Below are positions 24,197 through 34,518 of a stretch of DNA of 64,000 bases, in pieces. The position numbers and the translations under genes were made by a program. Location of the stretch: assembly GCA_013115135.1 (NCBI GenBank), contig JABANP010000126.1, positions 1 to 64,000 on the forward strand, in the 5' to 3' direction. The DNA is from Perkinsus olseni. Lineage: Eukaryota; Perkinsozoa; Perkinsida; Perkinsidae. How positions within the stretch are numbered: position 1 is the first letter of the stretch; each line of letters starts with the position of its first letter. Under the pieces are notes generated by a model, which was not told the origin of the DNA, ran no database searches, and saw only the letters and a program-made list of their open reading frames with translations.

Positions 24197-26336
24197 ATGG
24201 CGATAACGAGGAAGGAGTTTTTTATACAGCAACAGGAGAAACGTGAGCACATGAGTATGGTCAAACTGATGATGTTGACAAGCTTCAACTTGCCCTATGG
24301 TGCAATATGTGGCAGCATGGGTAGTAGGCGTGTAGTATCCATCATGACGAGTATCATCTCACGGTGCTAGGGCTATTCGTATTACCCGCTGAGGCACTTC
24401 GCCTTTGGCCTAAAATCCCAAGGGCCTATGCTTGGAGTCATGCTTGGTAATTTATTATAATACAACTTTATCACGGAGGTGCACACTACTGCTGCTTCAG
24501 GTGTGGTAGGAGTATCGCAATTGATTTGCCCTATAGCCGGTAGATTCTCTGATGAATGCACTTCGTCATTGGGGAGAAGGAGGCCTTTCATAATAGGATG
24601 TACGATAACCGGCATATTGGGAGTTCTACTAATGTGGGCTGCCAGTGCCCTTAAACTCGGGTAAAGTGAACATCATCATCACCCTAGCAGTCATCGCGTT
24701 TTGTCTATCAGGGGTGTCTATATATTTCTCCTCTTCATGTCGATGCTATCACTGAATACCATATTCTCCGCTCAGTGTGGTCTAGTACCTGATCTAGTAG
24801 AACCCTCACAGCAGGTAGGCTGCTACTCCCGATGAAATGTGATAACTACTCTCAGGGTTCAGCATCAGGAATTGTCGCAGTTCATCAGCTTACTGGTAGT
24901 ATCACTGGATTCCTCGTAGTCTTGCTAACTAGGAGTAAGCCCTCCTTCCTCCCCACCCTCTGCCTCCCATCACCATACCTCAGTGCACGACTATCACTTC
25001 ATATACATCGTATATGCGTTGATGGTGCTCTTAACTACGGTGATAAGTTGTATGACTGCTAAGGAGACGCCCCTACCTAAACATCTATCAAGGTAGCTCT
25101 CCGAGTCAACGTTACCCTGCTCATCATGACCCTACCTCCAGGCCTCTTACCCTATCAGCTTTAGCGTCGTCTTTCTCACTGGATTGCTCCCAAGGTTATG
25201 ACTTTCTCTGGGTTTTCATTGGACGTAGTAACAACCCTTCTCTATACCCTATTACGCATGCAATGAAGGTACCTTCTATTACATAGGAGTATCAGTACAA
25301 GCCTTCATCCTATATTTCTTGCGGGATCAAATACGTAATACCGCCACCATTTCTATAGTCCACCATAGAGATTACCTCCTTCTCAGCCACTAGTGATGGG
25401 ACACGACCATCAGAAGGCCAGCTTCAGGTCTGGATTGCCGAAATAGCTATCACAGCCCAGGTACTTGTTATCATCAGCTCTACTCGAAACTGTCATTACT
25501 GCTTGATAGGTTGTGGCCGCTGCGGTAGCGTATCCTATGGGTAGACTATCTGATAATGCTGAGGTTGGTAGGAAGAAGTTAGTGTATGCAGCATGTAATA
25601 GTAGTGACTTATCTCTCTACGTCATAGCCCATTGACAGGCACGGTGATGGCTGCTGTGTACCTTCTTTTCATGACTGCACCCTTCAGACCACCAAATTCA
25701 TGTAAGCCATTCTCATCAGTCATGCCCCTGATCACCCCTCCTTTCAGTAATCTCCCCCGTAACGGTCATACTAGCATGCTGTATCATATATGGGGTTGGC
25801 TGTGGATGCTTCTTGAGTGTTGATTATGCTATTGCTTTGGATACTCTACCTAGCAAACATCGCCAAATTAAATCTACCGAGACACCGTTGCTTATGGATA
25901 GTGATGAGACATCAGCAACGTCCACGAAGGAGGTAGCGCTTGATGCTGCTACAGATGATGCTGCTGCTAAGGTAATTTAGTACGTACCCAGTATAAGTGA
26001 CTAGTGTGTTGTCATTAGGATCTGGGCATTTGGGGTGTATCAGCCTTCTTGGGCTCTGCTATTGGACCTCTGCTTTGGGGTAATGGTCAAGATCTCAACG
26101 ATACACCTTCTGAGAACCTCTCAGGTGCTACACTCCAACTCTTCGGTTATACATCAACCGCATCAGAGGAGGAATCTTACGGTTTCGGAGGTAATAGTAC
26201 AGTTGTTGCTGCTGCTGGTGGCTATACTGATGATACATGATGTTTTGCTGCAGGATATGCATCTATCATGATTGGAGGTTGTATTGCCTGTACGCTTGCC
26301 GGCATCTGTATTGCCTTCGTCAAAGGCACACGATAA
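24197..26336 (+). CDS. SLC45/sucrose-transporter-like major facilitator
   Basis: A multi-exon membrane transporter of the GPH/SLC45 (plant SUT) type of the major facilitator superfamily. The diagnostic loop after the second helix reads CPIAGRFSDECTSSLGRRRP (near 24530-24590), matching the S-D-x-C-T-S-x-x-G-R-R-R-P signature of sucrose transporters. Further membrane helices follow (LFMSMLSLNTIFSAQCGLVPD near 24750, GSASGIVAVHQLTGSITGF near 24858). The last two exons carry GVSAFLGSAIGPLLW and a final helix GGCIACTLAGICIAF. The stop is TAA at 26334-26336. The chosen start gives MAITRKEFF ahead of the first helix. Exon borders in the middle third are uncertain. The substrate is inferred to be a disaccharide or hexose with protons. 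It is divergently transcribed from the giant gene. Confidence 0.7.
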
Positions 26337-26606
26337 TTCCCGCTATATACCAAAGGCTACTGCTATTGATGTGCTACCCTAACTTACCTAACATCGAGTC
26401 TGTACTAGTATCAGCTAAGTTTCTTCCTTCTCCCTGGCTGTTGCGAGATGGATCAGGTTGTGTTTGTACTACGCTGTGAGTTGCTTCATTTGAGTGATAA
26501 ATGGTTCCAAACACAAATGCTCGCTGTGACAAAAGAATAGAATAGAAAGAAAATACACACTATCACAAGAGTAATGGAAACTTCATAATCATCAAAAAGG
26601 AACTAT

Positions 26607-28877
26607 TTAACGGGAGCCAACCGCAATCGTTCGTGAATAAATCTTCTCCTTCCTTCCACCAGCCGACGCACTCCTTGCTGTGTCGAGTTCGATGATACGC
26701 CCGCCAGAATGAACTTCAGCCCAGCCCGCAGTCCTCTGGTTGTCCATAAAATAATAGGGACCCCCTGTCATGGTGGTTGAAGGGATAAGATCATCACTGC
26801 TGGTAGCGATGGCCCTTCGATTGAATATCTCCTTTGGAGAGCTCACGTGACTTCTACTCCTTCGAGAGTAACGGCTACTATTGCCCGTACTATCACTGTC
26901 ACTACCACGCCGACTGTGCTGCCATGGGGATGGCCTGGGAAGCAAATACATGCCTGCTCATTCAGTGGCGGTGGCTTACTTCCTTTCATAATGCCCCTTG
27001 AGGACATCCTCTCTGCATGACTCCAGTACGACACCAAACTGAGAGGCTACATTGGTGTCAGTGACGCCACAGTCGGTGAGCGCTGTATGGAAGTCCTGGC
27101 ATACACAATCAAAATGATAATCAGATAAAGGTAGGAATCGATGGGCCTGACTAACGGAAACTGTTGTTCTCATCTCTTCTAAATGGAAGCCATCAAATGT
27201 AGAATAACAGCTTATCTTGGCTACTAGATAGTCTATCAATGGTGGTATGATACGAGCAACAACACAGACGGTTGACTGTTGGGAACTTGATAGTCGACTT
27301 GTAGTGGAAGTAGATGGGCGTACAGAAGGGGAGGTGGCCTGACTGGTGGCATTACGGATGTAGTAGGCCCTGATGCGGGTATCGGCACCGATGAGCTCTA
27401 CTGTCCTATTCACAAGTCTTGTTATACCCTCAACCCCACCAAGGAGGGCCAATAGAGAGGTGCTCGTAGTCGAACGATGATGACGCTGTTGATTCGGTGG
27501 CATCATGTCCGCATTCGATGGGGTGTTGTGTAATGATGGTGGGAGTGAGGCAGAGGGATAGTAATGGGGAGCATACGGCGAGAGACGGTGTCGCCGTAGC
27601 AGTATAAAGGCAACTGAAACCGACGAGCAAGAATAGAACTACTTCACCGGGCGTGAGCTTACCAAGTTGTACACGACTCTTCGTCGCAGAGACCCTCCGA
27701 TCCATTCTGATGTAATGGGGCGTCAAGAGGGTCAATGGTACTCCCAGACCGCGATGATGGTGGTGATGATATAATAAGAGGGGTAGAGGTATCGATGATC
27801 GCCCTTATGGCTTTCGCTATGTCCTTGTTCGTTGGCTGATTGTCATTAACAGTGACCGCTATATCCTGGGATACCATAGCGAAGTTCTCGAGTAAGGCTG
27901 ATAGATGATACTCAGTAGTAGGCAGGATGGCGAATGCTGCTGTGTCATACGATAATGATATGAGCGGTGGCAGCAGGAGGTAGGTCTAACCCGAAGGCAT
28001 GGAGATTTTCGTGCTATCAAGCATGCCTACTAGATACTGTGATCCTTCCGATGGTGTAGTGGCGAGGAGACTATGCGCTAGTATGTGCATCCAGGCTTTC
28101 CTGACTATCGACGGAGGGCGTTGGTCATCGTGGGCATCTGTTGAGTACGCAGTGGAGGAGTGGGAGCTCGCTGTTATGCCTACCCCCTGTGTGGGACTGG
28201 TAAGCTAATAGTCGCATGCGAAGTCTCGGATCGGTCAAACCTAGTGTAAGAATGTACTAAAGTACATCACTCATATGGTACCATTACTTCTGCTCCATAA
28301 CCGATCCACTATCTCCCCAAGTAAACCAATACCACCATAGGCACGTAGTAGGGTCGTGGTTGTGCTAGGAACTGCGACCTGAGGGGTAGTGATAACACAG
28401 CATTGGACACTAACACTACTTCAATTACAGGAGAAGCTATATGCTCCACTGCTAGTGGCATATCGTCGTGCTCATATCGACCATCGGCGGATAGGTGGTC
28501 CAACTCTGCCGATTTGCCGCCCACTTCACGTTGGTTACTTCCATCGAGCTGAGACCCAATAGGGGCATCAACCTGGTAAAGCGTAGCCAAGTGCTATCAG
28601 CTTCGACCCCTCACCTTCACAGTCTCCTCTGGACTATCAGAGAGCCGATCCTGTGGTACGACGTCAGTAGGATCTAGTCCTGAGACAGGAAGGCAGCTGT
28701 GGCGTGTATGGTCGTGACACCACTACTGTGATTATCCTCTACAGTCTTCATGCCAATGGTGCTCCTCCTAGGCCTGTTGGCTATACCACTCGATGATACA
28801 CCCTCCACTGCTATGCCCTCTGGTATGGTAGTAGATGGAGGCAGACAGAGTCTGCGGTCGTTATGTCGATTACCCAT
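26607..28877 (-). CDS. Helical protein with C-terminal divergent 2/2 globin domain
   Basis: Exons from ATG 28877 encode a mostly helical N-terminal half with no recognised domain (for example LLRAYGGIGLLGEIVDRLW near 28300-28360 and SIVRKAWMHILAHSLL near 28075-28115). One large exon (about 26985-27460) then matches a truncated (2/2) haemoglobin. It has the N-terminal Gly-Gly turn (SLLALLGGVEGITRLV), then a region enlarged by a Ser/Thr-rich insert, then the F-G-H helices with the proximal His in SQAHRFLPLSDYHFDCV and the end CREDVLKG. The usual B9-B10 Phe-Tyr pair is replaced by Thr-Val, so oxygen chemistry would differ, or the fold may serve a non-haem role. A last exon adds an Arg/Ser-rich tail; the stop is at 26607. 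Known globin-coupled proteins sense gases; applying that here is inference. Confidence 0.55.
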
Positions 28878-29062
28878 TATGTAGACCTGTACGACAGTGG
28901 AGAGGGGTTCAGAGGCGGCGACAGGCTCTCTGTGGTAGCTGACACGAATTGACTTACACTACCACTCGACCCACTAGTAAAGGGGCAATAGAAACACAAG
29001 TGACACAAAAGTAGTCATAAGGGCTACATCATGGGGGGGGCAAGCTGATGGGTCGAGACTCA

Positions 29063-30525
29063 TCAGATACCTTTATTGTATACCACAGTAGACGAAGGAG
29101 TTACACCGGAAGCACCCCAGAGGGAGAGGGCCTTCTCTCGAGCCTGATAGACATCATTATCATACCGTAGTATCAAGGTAACCATTACCTCCTCTTCCAG
29201 CTCATCAACCCTCATAGTGCCCTCTTGAGGGAACATCGCGACTGCTGCTGGTAGAGCAAAGGCAAAACATAGTATGGATAGGACGGCTGATCAGAGACGG
29301 GTAAGGGACTCAGCACCACTTCGACTTACACATCCCTATGATGTTAGCTCTAGTCCCTGGTAGGCCTGCTGTTGGCAAAAACGCACCAACACACCTCGGT
29401 GGAGTAGAGGTGGAAGTAGCAGTACTGGTATCGGTAATATAATACTGATAATAATGTAAAGGGTTGTGCTATCGAAGTGGATGGTTATAGTACCGGGTGA
29501 TGATGGTATCTTTAACAGCCCTCTTAGCAGCCTCCTTAGATTGAATACTCTCCTGAGCATTGCCAGTAGGGCTCTTCACAGCTACACCAGCGGATAGCTC
29601 ATGCCACCTCATAAGGAGGACTGAGGCATACTAGCAGGATAGCCAACACCAACAACAACAGCAGCCATTGCCACTACCAGAGGCAATATTGCCACCCATG
29701 ACAGCAGGGAAGGGGATGAGAGTTCTAAAGAAAGCCCCTGCATTAGGGGTTACCAGACGTCCAAGGCATTTGTTTAGGAGTAGACCTGAGACTTGCTAGG
29801 CCAACGACTGATGACTATCGTTACTACCGAGGCCCATGCTGGTCGATACAGCTCCTACATACCCCATGATGAAGCGTTGCTTCGCCTCCTTTATTATATT
29901 GGGATCAGTACAACCGACCTCTGCACTAGCATTACGGTTGGCGTAGTTGAATAAGGCGTTATGGCTTTGATTGATAAACTGCCACACGGCCGTCCCTGTA
30001 ATGGTAATGGTGATGCTTATCTTAACACTGGCCTACCAAGTGTGGGGTTGTTCCTGAATCCAGCCAGCGTTAGCATCCCTATCACCGGTAAGGAACCGAA
30101 GGATACAAACCCAGCCATGCGTAGTGGTAGTAGGATGGTCTATGATACAGTAATTAGGAGTAGGGGAGGGATACTACATCGACGTTACCTCACCAGTGTC
30201 TGGATGAACTGATGCCTGTACTATCCTCTTTGCCAGGGCCCTATCCTTTGCCGTTATGACTGTCGATTGACCATCCACAATGCTGCGAGCCTCGGCAAGT
30301 GTCTGAGTACTATTATGATGGTAATGAGCAGATGGTGAATGATTGCTACCATCCCAAAGAAGGTTCCTGGTGCCATAGTCCTCGGGTCCGTGAGGGATAG
30401 GAAGTGTCTGTAGCGACTTACATAAGCCCCCACTGCTCCTGGACCTCCTACGGTGCTGCTAGATGTCATAAGATCTTCTCTTGATAAGACTACGAGAAGT
30501 GGTTTTTCAAATCAGCGCTCGCCAT
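29063..30525 (-). CDS. Sideroflexin, mitochondrial inner-membrane carrier
   Basis: A sideroflexin, the family that carries serine and related amino acids into mitochondria. The exons give SRYRHFLSLTDPRTM at the N-terminus, AKRIVQASVHPDTGE, then the membrane helices (LLPLRMAGFVSFGSLP; VWQFINQSHNALFNYANRN; QRFIMGYVGAVSTSMGLG). They end with the family C-terminus LPAAVAMFPQEG and STVVYNKGI at TGA 29063-29065. HPDTGE and NQSxNA are family hallmarks. The start at 30525 needs a 35-base first intron (about 30457-30491) joining MASADLKNHFS to STVGG; the alternative start is ATG 30469 in the next frame segment. An inverted-repeat element begins 22 bases upstream of the start codon. Introns are about 35-70 bases. 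Confidence 0.85.
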
Positions 30526-30547
30526 GTTAATCGATTTATCAACAGAG

Positions 30548-30575
30548 CAGGGGCCGTATGCGGATACTGATTCGA
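30548..30575 (+). repeat. Left terminal inverted repeat
   Basis: A 28-base arm, identical to the reverse complement of 31283-31310. Confidence 0.9.
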
Positions 30576-31282
30576 GGGGTGAGTCAGATTTTTTGCTCAG
30601 AGAAAAAAATCACACAGTGAGTTATACGCCGTGATTCAGTGATTTTTTACTCCAGAGTACGGAATCAGAATCTTTCGAGCTTGAGTTGAATCTCGACCGT
30701 GATTCAAAAATCAGAAGCCGATTTTTTGCTTGATTTTTACTCAGAACCTCTGATTCAAAATCAGATGGTCAATTCGCGGTATCGCTCGATCACTAAATTG
30801 AATCACCCACTTGAGGCGGAATATGGGAAGTGGGTTAGCGCTCGCCGAAACGAGCGATCCAGCGACTTAGACAATTTCGTTGTTCATTGCCCAGAAATGT
30901 CGGATGGCGGAAAGCCCTTGGGGCCTTCTTCCGCGAATCACGACTCTTAATGCCTCGGGGAATTTGGTGTAACGGATAACAACTTGGACCGTCATCCACT
31001 CCACCCGAGTTCTATTCTTAGAGCGACCATTACCGATGCCAAGCCAGTGCGGGAAAATTGCATGAATACTCAGCGTGGAGAATCAGAATCAACGCTTGAG
31101 AAAAATCAGGAATCAGGAATCATACTCACGAATCCTGAATCTGAATCTGGAATCAGTAATCATACTCACGAATCATGAATCTTACTCATGGATACGGAAT
31201 CTGAATCAACACTTGCGAATCATGGTGTGAGTTGAATCAAAATCGGAAATCAGATAGTGAGATGAATCAGTGCCTGTGATTC

Positions 31283-31310
31283 TCGAATCAGTATCCGCAT
31301 ACGGCCCCTG
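31283..31310 (-). repeat. Right terminal inverted repeat
   Basis: A 28-base arm, identical to the reverse complement of 30548-30575. Confidence 0.9.
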
Positions 31311-31836
31311 GATTGTTGCAGTGGAGGTGCGCTTCTATTTGTGTAGCGGGCCGTGTGAACCCCGCCGGAAGCTGAGGTCCAATGAAGGGCTGAGGCTCAA
31401 GATCTTCACCACTCGATAGACGCAAATCCGTAGGAGATACCGTAGAAAGATGAGACTATTGAGTACGAGATTACACACTGAAATGAGACAATAATGATCC
31501 TGCATTACTCATCATCATATACTAAGTACTCATACTCATTATCTTCAATTAGGGCACATTGCTGAAGCACTAGCCATCGGCGAGCGAGCCTGCATTGTGT
31601 AACCGTCGGCGGACGAGCCTGCATTGTGTAACTGTCGGCGGGCGAGCTGCAGTCAGATGGATAGACCATAGATCATAAAATAAGTAGAATATAAGGGGGC
31701 GTTTCACTTGTGATCCGTATAATCTACCATACGTCAGACGTGTATAATTCCGTTTCCACTCAAAAAAAAAGGGGGCGTAAGGAAGCAAGACGTGAGTCTT
31801 GCGTCTTCGAATAATACACATACCCTACAATTTGAT
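31311..31836. other. Upstream region of SGT1
   Basis: No gene is supported; the 83-codon minus frame at 31570-31821 has no homology. The interval holds a short tandem repeat (see next entry) and an A-rich run at 31762-31771, and must contain the SGT1 promoter. Confidence 0.45.
31574..31653. repeat. 29-base tandem repeat, about 2.8 copies
   Basis: Copies start at 31574, 31603 and 31632. The unit begins CC(A/G)TCGGCG and ends GCATTGTGTAA. The first two copies differ at three positions and the third is truncated. It lies about 200 bases before the SGT1 start. Confidence 0.8.
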
Positions 31837-32768
31837 ATGGCAACCATTCCTCCATCAAAGTTGGATTGGTATCAGACAGCTGATACTGTCACCATCACCA
31901 TCAAGTTAAAGGATGTAGATCCTAGTACCGGTATTGAAAATATAGAGTTCGGTGAGAGGTAGTCTAGAGATAGTGCACCACAGTGATGACCAACCCACTA
32001 CTATCACTCAGGTCAGTGAAGGCAACGATCAATCATGATGAGAAGGGCAGGTAATGCACTTAGTAGAGGGCAGCCGTAAGGTGTTAGTCGTTAGTGTCGA
32101 GCACTACCGACTGGAGTTGGAGCTGTGGGGGTCGATAAAGGCTGATAAGGCAACGCATGAGATAACACCCTACAAGGTCGAACTGCATCTACCCAAAGGA
32201 GATAATCAACCACAACAATGGTATCATAACTGCCAACAACTACCCTTGAGCAGTACATCCCTCACACAGGCCGTCCCTTCGCTGCGAAAAGGGCATCCCT
32301 AGTCCTAAGGGACCTTGCGATGCTGCATCACCTGCACCAGTTGCCGCTCCTAAAGTAGATACAACTACTGCTAGTGAGAGTAGCAGCTATCCCTCCTCGT
32401 CTAAGGTAGGCCCCGGTACATCATGTTTCCTGATTACGGATAGGCCTTGTAGGTGCGAAGGGATTGGTCAGCTATCGATAAGATGTGTGATGAGGAACTG
32501 AAGGGAGAGAAGGAGAATGGCGATGTAATCACCGATTATCCTATGCACTCGGACCATCCCCACTCACAGGCGGCATTGAACGCTTTATTCCGTCAAATAT
32601 ACGCTGATGCTAATGAGGACACAAGGAGAGCAATGGTGAAGAGCTTCCAGACCTCTGGCGGTGGGCGATAGTCATTACCCTCCTTTTCTATACTTCATCA
32701 AAGGTACTGTATTGTCTACTAACTGGGATGAAGTTGGTAAGGCTGATTATGAGGGCAAAGATAGGTAG
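31837..32768 (+). CDS. SGT1: SGT1-type Hsp90 co-chaperone (CS + SGS)
   Basis: SGT1 links Hsp90 to client complexes such as SCF ligases and kinetochore proteins. Six exons read cleanly: 31837-31958, 32012-32050, 32095-32220, 32270-32405, 32453-32660 and 32704-32768, all with GT-AG introns of 43-53 bases. The protein opens directly with the CS domain ([44 protein letters not shown]). A Pro/Ser/Thr linker follows, then the SGS domain ([55 protein letters not shown]). It stops at TAG 32766-32768. The N-terminal TPR domain of plant and yeast SGT1 is absent and there is no room for it upstream, as in short protist forms. The family call is secure. Confidence 0.9.
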
Positions 32769-33019
32769 TACTCGAGGGGCGATCTGTCTCACAACAACAG
32801 CGGTCGACACTCAGGCCGGACGCCCCCGACGGTCAGGAATGGCGGAAGTGGTAGTGGGAGGATTAGTCCCCTACGGATTGCTTTTTGTTATTATTTTCTC
32901 GCGTGTGTGCCAATTTCCCGATACCAAATTTCTCGAACATCTTGTCGAGTTCACAGTGTTGATCTATTCCAGGAAAGGGTTTCGCTTCTGGCAGTTTTCA
33001 ATTATCATCACCTTCGTTG

Positions 33020-34381
33020 ATGAGTAGCCCCTCATCTCTATCACCACAGTATAAGATACTACTCATTACTCTTCTCTGTCTTCGGCTGTGCCAAGGGGTA
33101 TGTCTGAATATTCGGCATCTGGATGACGAGACACCGGCTGCCGCAGTTGTACCTACCCCGACTCCCGAGCATAAACGTCATGGGTATCATAGAGCTGAGC
33201 TCATCGGTGCCTGGATCATCATTACTGTAGTACCGGTAGCATGTATTGTCTTCTTCTGTGCCACTGCTCCTCGAGTGAGGCAACGAGAGATACTCTTTAA
33301 GCTCTTCCATAGAGACGCAGTGTTTAACGCCCCAGCAGCTGCAGTAGAGATGAAGGACTTAGAGTTGGGCAGTACTGCAGGCAGCAGCAGCAGTCCTAGG
33401 GCAGCTGGCAGTAGTAGTTGGTGGGATAGGCTGAGAGGCCGATCAAAGGCAGCAGCACGGGCAGGTGGTGGTATGGCGGCTACGGTGATAGGGAAGGCAA
33501 AACCTGTGATAAAGTCAGCGGCCGCGAAGATAGATCGAAGCAGAGTTAAACGACATCACAGGAAACAAACTCAGCGCGGGTTTAGACAGCTAGGTGGCCA
33601 GGATAGTGGTGATCATGTTAAATATAATATTTATGATGATGAAGATAATACTACCTTCGGAGGCTTCGATGGTCCATCCCCTTCCTCTCTATCATCGTCC
33701 CCATCGTCATCGTGGAGTTCGTCGTTGGTCAGCTCCTCTCGAGATGAATCACCATCATCATCCTCCGCCGCTGCTGCTGCAGTGGTGGGGGCATCCTCAT
33801 CCTTGGACCTTATTGGGTACTATGATTATTACCAAAGAGAAGGGGAAGTCCATCAAGAGTTCCGAAAGGAGGCCGTCGTCACTACTACGGGTGACCTGGT
33901 ACAGGCGAGTGAGAGCACAGTGAGGAGGGTATCTTTCGATGCACCCCCAGCTATGGACGTTGAGGAGGGGCCGCAGATCACTGAGGTCAGCAACGACAAC
34001 AACTCGTCTAACTCTGGCGCTACTACGACAACGATGGTAGTAGAGGAGCCTCCGGATGAGTCCCCCGGAGGGAGGGTAAGAGCATCCACGTCATCATCGT
34101 CATATAGTGGGACGAGTCGGCGGACATCTGGTATGATACTATCAGATGATGACGAAAGGTACTTATCGGCTAATGAGAGTAATTGTTATCAATCATGCTC
34201 TGATGGGTCGAGATCTGATGACGAGGAGGACGAGGAGGAGATGTTCGAACTAGGGGAGTCCTCCTTCACAACAGAGTCTAGTGGTCCTGATGTAATAACC
34301 GGTGGAGCTAGTAACAGTGGCAGCGATGATGTGACCCACCGTAAGGGTGATGGTAAGAAGAGGCCATCTACCCTATCCTAG
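33020..34381 (+). CDS. Single-pass membrane protein with low-complexity cytoplasmic tail
   Basis: An uninterrupted frame of 453 codons from ATG 33020. Residues 1-27 form a signal peptide (MSSPSSLSPQYKILLITLLCL). A short luminal part and a clear membrane helix (AELIGAWIIITVVPVACIVF) follow at about residues 60-80. The remaining about 370 residues are low-complexity: Ser/Ala runs, basic patches (KRHHRKQTQRG) and a Ser/Asp/Glu-rich end (DDEEDEEEMFELGESS). This is type I topology with a long, probably phosphorylated tail. No domain is recognised. It lies 251 bases after SGT1 on the same strand. Unlike its neighbours it has no visible intron. Confidence 0.75.
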   Translation: MSSPSSLSPQYKILLITLLCLRLCQGVCLNIRHLDDETPAAAVVPTPTPEHKRHGYHRAELIGAWIIITVVPVACIVFFCATAPRVRQREILFKLFHRDAVFNAPAAAVEMKDLELGSTAGSSSSPRAAGSSSWWDRLRGRSKAAARAGGGMAATVIGKAKPVIKSAAAKIDRSRVKRHHRKQTQRGFRQLGGQDSGDHVKYNIYDDEDNTTFGGFDGPSPSSLSSSPSSSWSSSLVSSSRDESPSSSSAAAAAVVGASSSLDLIGYYDYYQREGEVHQEFRKEAVVTTTGDLVQASESTVRRVSFDAPPAMDVEEGPQITEVSNDNNSSNSGATTTTMVVEEPPDESPGGRVRASTSSSSYSGTSRRTSGMILSDDDERYLSANESNCYQSCSDGSRSDDEEDEEEMFELGESSFTTESSGPDVITGGASNSGSDDVTHRKGDGKKRPSTLS

Positions 34382-34518
34382 CTGCTACTACTATTATCAC
34401 GCTTTCTTCCCTTTACTGTCCTATGTAATCCTATGATATACTTAGTAACCATTTCCTGCATCACCACTCCGGTTGTGTCATATCAGTAGCTAATAGGGTT
34501 CCCTTCATCACGGGTATC

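Larger units (their letters stand above)
30548..31310. mobile_element. 763-bp terminal-inverted-repeat (MITE-like) element
   Basis: The two ends are perfect 28-base inverted repeats starting CAGGGGCCGTATGCGGATAC. The interior is unlike its surroundings: poor in ATC triplets, rich in A/T runs and packed with GATTC and GAATC pentamers on both strands. No transposase is encoded; the longest frame is 83 codons (30699-30950) and has no known domain. The flanks (AACAGAG on the left, GATTGTT on the right) show no clear target-site duplication. It therefore looks like a non-autonomous DNA transposon of unassigned superfamily, or an old insertion. Confidence 0.75.

Noticed and set aside
31959..32100. 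Reading the SGT1 CS domain straight through from [14 protein letters not shown].
   Set aside because: That stretch is intron 32051-32094 plus flanks. Splicing 32012-32050 to 32095 gives the expected spacing ([12 protein letters not shown] then [11 protein letters not shown]).
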